From Cepaea nemoralis (Eukaryota; Mollusca; Gastropoda; Stylommatophora; Helicidae): a stretch of DNA of 64,000 nt. The first letter of the stretch is position 1, and the number at the start of each line of letters is the position of its first letter. The notes below the pieces were generated by a model. It ran no database searches, was not told where the DNA came from, and was given only the letters and a program-made list of their open reading frames with translations. The stretch lies in NCBI GenBank assembly GCA_014155875.1, contig JACEFZ010013499.1, positions 1 through 64,000 of the forward strand, written 5' to 3'. The position numbers and the translations under genes were made by a program. Below are positions 62,456-64,000 of this stretch, piece after piece.

Positions 62456-63020
62456 ATAATGATGAATATACGGGCAAATGGAAATATGCTTAAACAAGTG
62501 AATCGATACAACTATCTCGGAACTGCCATACCATCTGACTGGATGTGCCTTGAAGATATTAGAATTGGTTGTCTTTTGCAAAATGGAAAATATACTGATC
62601 AATGAAAAATTGCAACGAGAAAAATCGTTTTGAAGTGCTACATAAAACCTGTGGTATGAACATCTGAAAACCATCTACTGGCAGTGAAAATGTAGTTTCT
62701 GAGGTAAATGCAAAGAATATCATAGACAGAAAAACTAATGAGAAAGTAGTACAAGAAATATATGAAAACCGTAAACTGATTAGAGAAATTAGACGTAGAT
62801 AGTCAAGATTTTTCCGGCACGTCAAGAGAAGAAATAAACTAGAGAACTTGGTGACAACTGGCAAGATTGAGGGGAAAGGAAGAAGGGGAAGGCAGAGAAG
62901 TAACTATCTGGATGGACTGGCCACGTGGTACGGTCGAGACATTAACACAGAGCTGATCCACGACTGTGAGATGGAGAAACATGACTGCCCACGCTTATTG
63001 GTATGGCACATGATGGTGGT
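62456..63020 (+). mobile_element. LINE family alpha, C-terminal part
   Basis: Starts ANGNMLKQVNRYNYLGT-like (62468-62525), then KMENILINEK, ENRKLIREIRRR and GNLVTTGKIEGKGRRGRQRS, ending near CATGATGGTGGTGAT. It abuts the beta copy directly. Confidence 0.88.
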
Positions 63021-64000
63021 GATTTATAGAATCGAAAAGCTGAAACACGTTATGGCAACTGGAACAATTTATTGATAGAGGTAGAGGGAAACAGACGTTA
63101 GTTACACGGAGTGATACGTGCTGTTGTAGATAGCAAAATGTACACCAGAGCTCCAAAGTCGTTTCGTCCACACCTCGTCTTAACGATGATATAACCATAT
63201 AACTAAGCCATTCACACAAAAACCACACAAGATGGACCTTTTGAAGCAATGATTGAGAGTCAGACGCAAGGGAAGCCCAGTGATTGGAGTCTCATATGAC
63301 CATCGAAAACTTGCAAGTGACCTCCACCACCTCCATTCGTATATTGGATGTAGTGGTGAAATTTGAGCTAGTGTTGAAATCAAAGAACTGTCCACGAAAT
63401 CTAGCTGAGAATCCTCGTCTTGTTCTCTTATAAGGAAGGACATTGTCTACCACTATCACTGGCAATACGACTAGCAAATTTACACAAAGACCGACGCTGA
63501 CAAACAATCGGGATCCCTCAGACTGCAAACCCAAGAAAAACATTCTAACTGGAGACGTGGCCTTGAAGATATATTCAAAAGATGCTCGAACATCATTCCG
63601 ATGTCGATCAATGCCAATAGAAATGTAAGACCAATACGGATTTATTTTAGAGCAACATCAGAGTTTATGTATTTCGTATTTCGGCTAAAGTATTATTAGT
63701 TTATTCACTCCATATAATATTTAACTCTTCAGTGTGCACCTGACGAGATAAAACGAAATGAACCAGGCAAGAAATCGTGCAATATATTTTTCTGTGGCTT
63801 CTGTGTTCAATTCAGAGTTGTCTATTAACTGTGACACTTTCATTTCCGGTCTCCCATAATAAAACTCTTCTACTCGGCCAAGGTTAATGAGTACACGCTC
63901 TATAGTATTGCTTTCCTGTCACTCATTAATCCATGAATTCCTCGTGTAGACATGAGCAATGACGGGAAGACATCCATCTCTCGCTTCACGCTGATGCAGA
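63021..64000. other. Unassigned sequence to window end
   Basis: No long frame, no repeated words shared with the rest of the window. An 87-codon and an 83-codon minus-strand frame overlap near 63200-63540, without recognisable domains. Confidence 0.35.

Overview
This is animal nuclear DNA with long introns and a very heavy load of transposable elements. Nothing bacterial or viral in layout is present. Two host genes are supported. One is a complete nine-exon thioredoxin-domain protein 5 gene (TXNDC5/ERp46) on the minus strand, spanning 32814-60453. The other is the last coding exon of a WDR35/IFT121-like intraflagellar transport gene on the plus strand at 2015-2180. The mix of many LINE families with short-repeat tails, several tRNA-derived SINEs and a Ty3/gypsy element suggests a lophotrochozoan, probably a mollusc and perhaps a gastropod. 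That placement is inference; no marker gene in the window fixes the species.

Layout. 1-620 is an almost pure purine tract. 700-9640 holds the WDR35-like exon and a mosaic of LINE 3' ends, SINEs and decayed minisatellites. 9649-17535 is a structurally complete LTR retrotransposon on the minus strand: two 440-bp LTRs that look identical, a 5-bp target duplication (ACAGG), and gag-protease-integrase-reverse transcriptase-RNase H. The integrase lies upstream of the reverse transcriptase, which is the Ty1/copia order in an otherwise Ty3/gypsy-type element, as in the Gmr1 group. 17865-22165 has a SINE, purine repeats, a hAT-type MITE with an 8-bp duplication, minisatellites and a second MITE-like repeat. 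22195-26953 is a three-layer nest: a deleted mariner is split by a LINE, and the LINE is split inside its reverse-transcriptase active-site motif by a 2144-bp LTR-like unit. 27000-32760 is minisatellites and SINE/LINE debris, including a SINE inside a LINE inside a 28-bp satellite.

32814-60453 is TXNDC5. Its 2.2-5.0 kb introns are filled with tandem arrays (units of 31, 39, 45 and 57 bp) and nested retroelements. The predicted protein has 409 residues: a signal peptide, three thioredoxin domains each with CGHC, and a C-terminal HDEL. It should be a disulfide oxidase/isomerase of the endoplasmic reticulum. 60454-64000 holds the TXNDC5 5' flank and more LINE, SINE and MITE copies; the last kilobase has nothing I can name.

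The two host genes have no visible functional link. The main interest lies in the retrotransposon with unusual domain order, the nested insertions with readable target duplications, SINE/LINE pairs sharing 3' tails, and a minisatellite that grew out of a LINE coding sequence. Boundaries given for repeats without target duplications are approximate (tens of bases).
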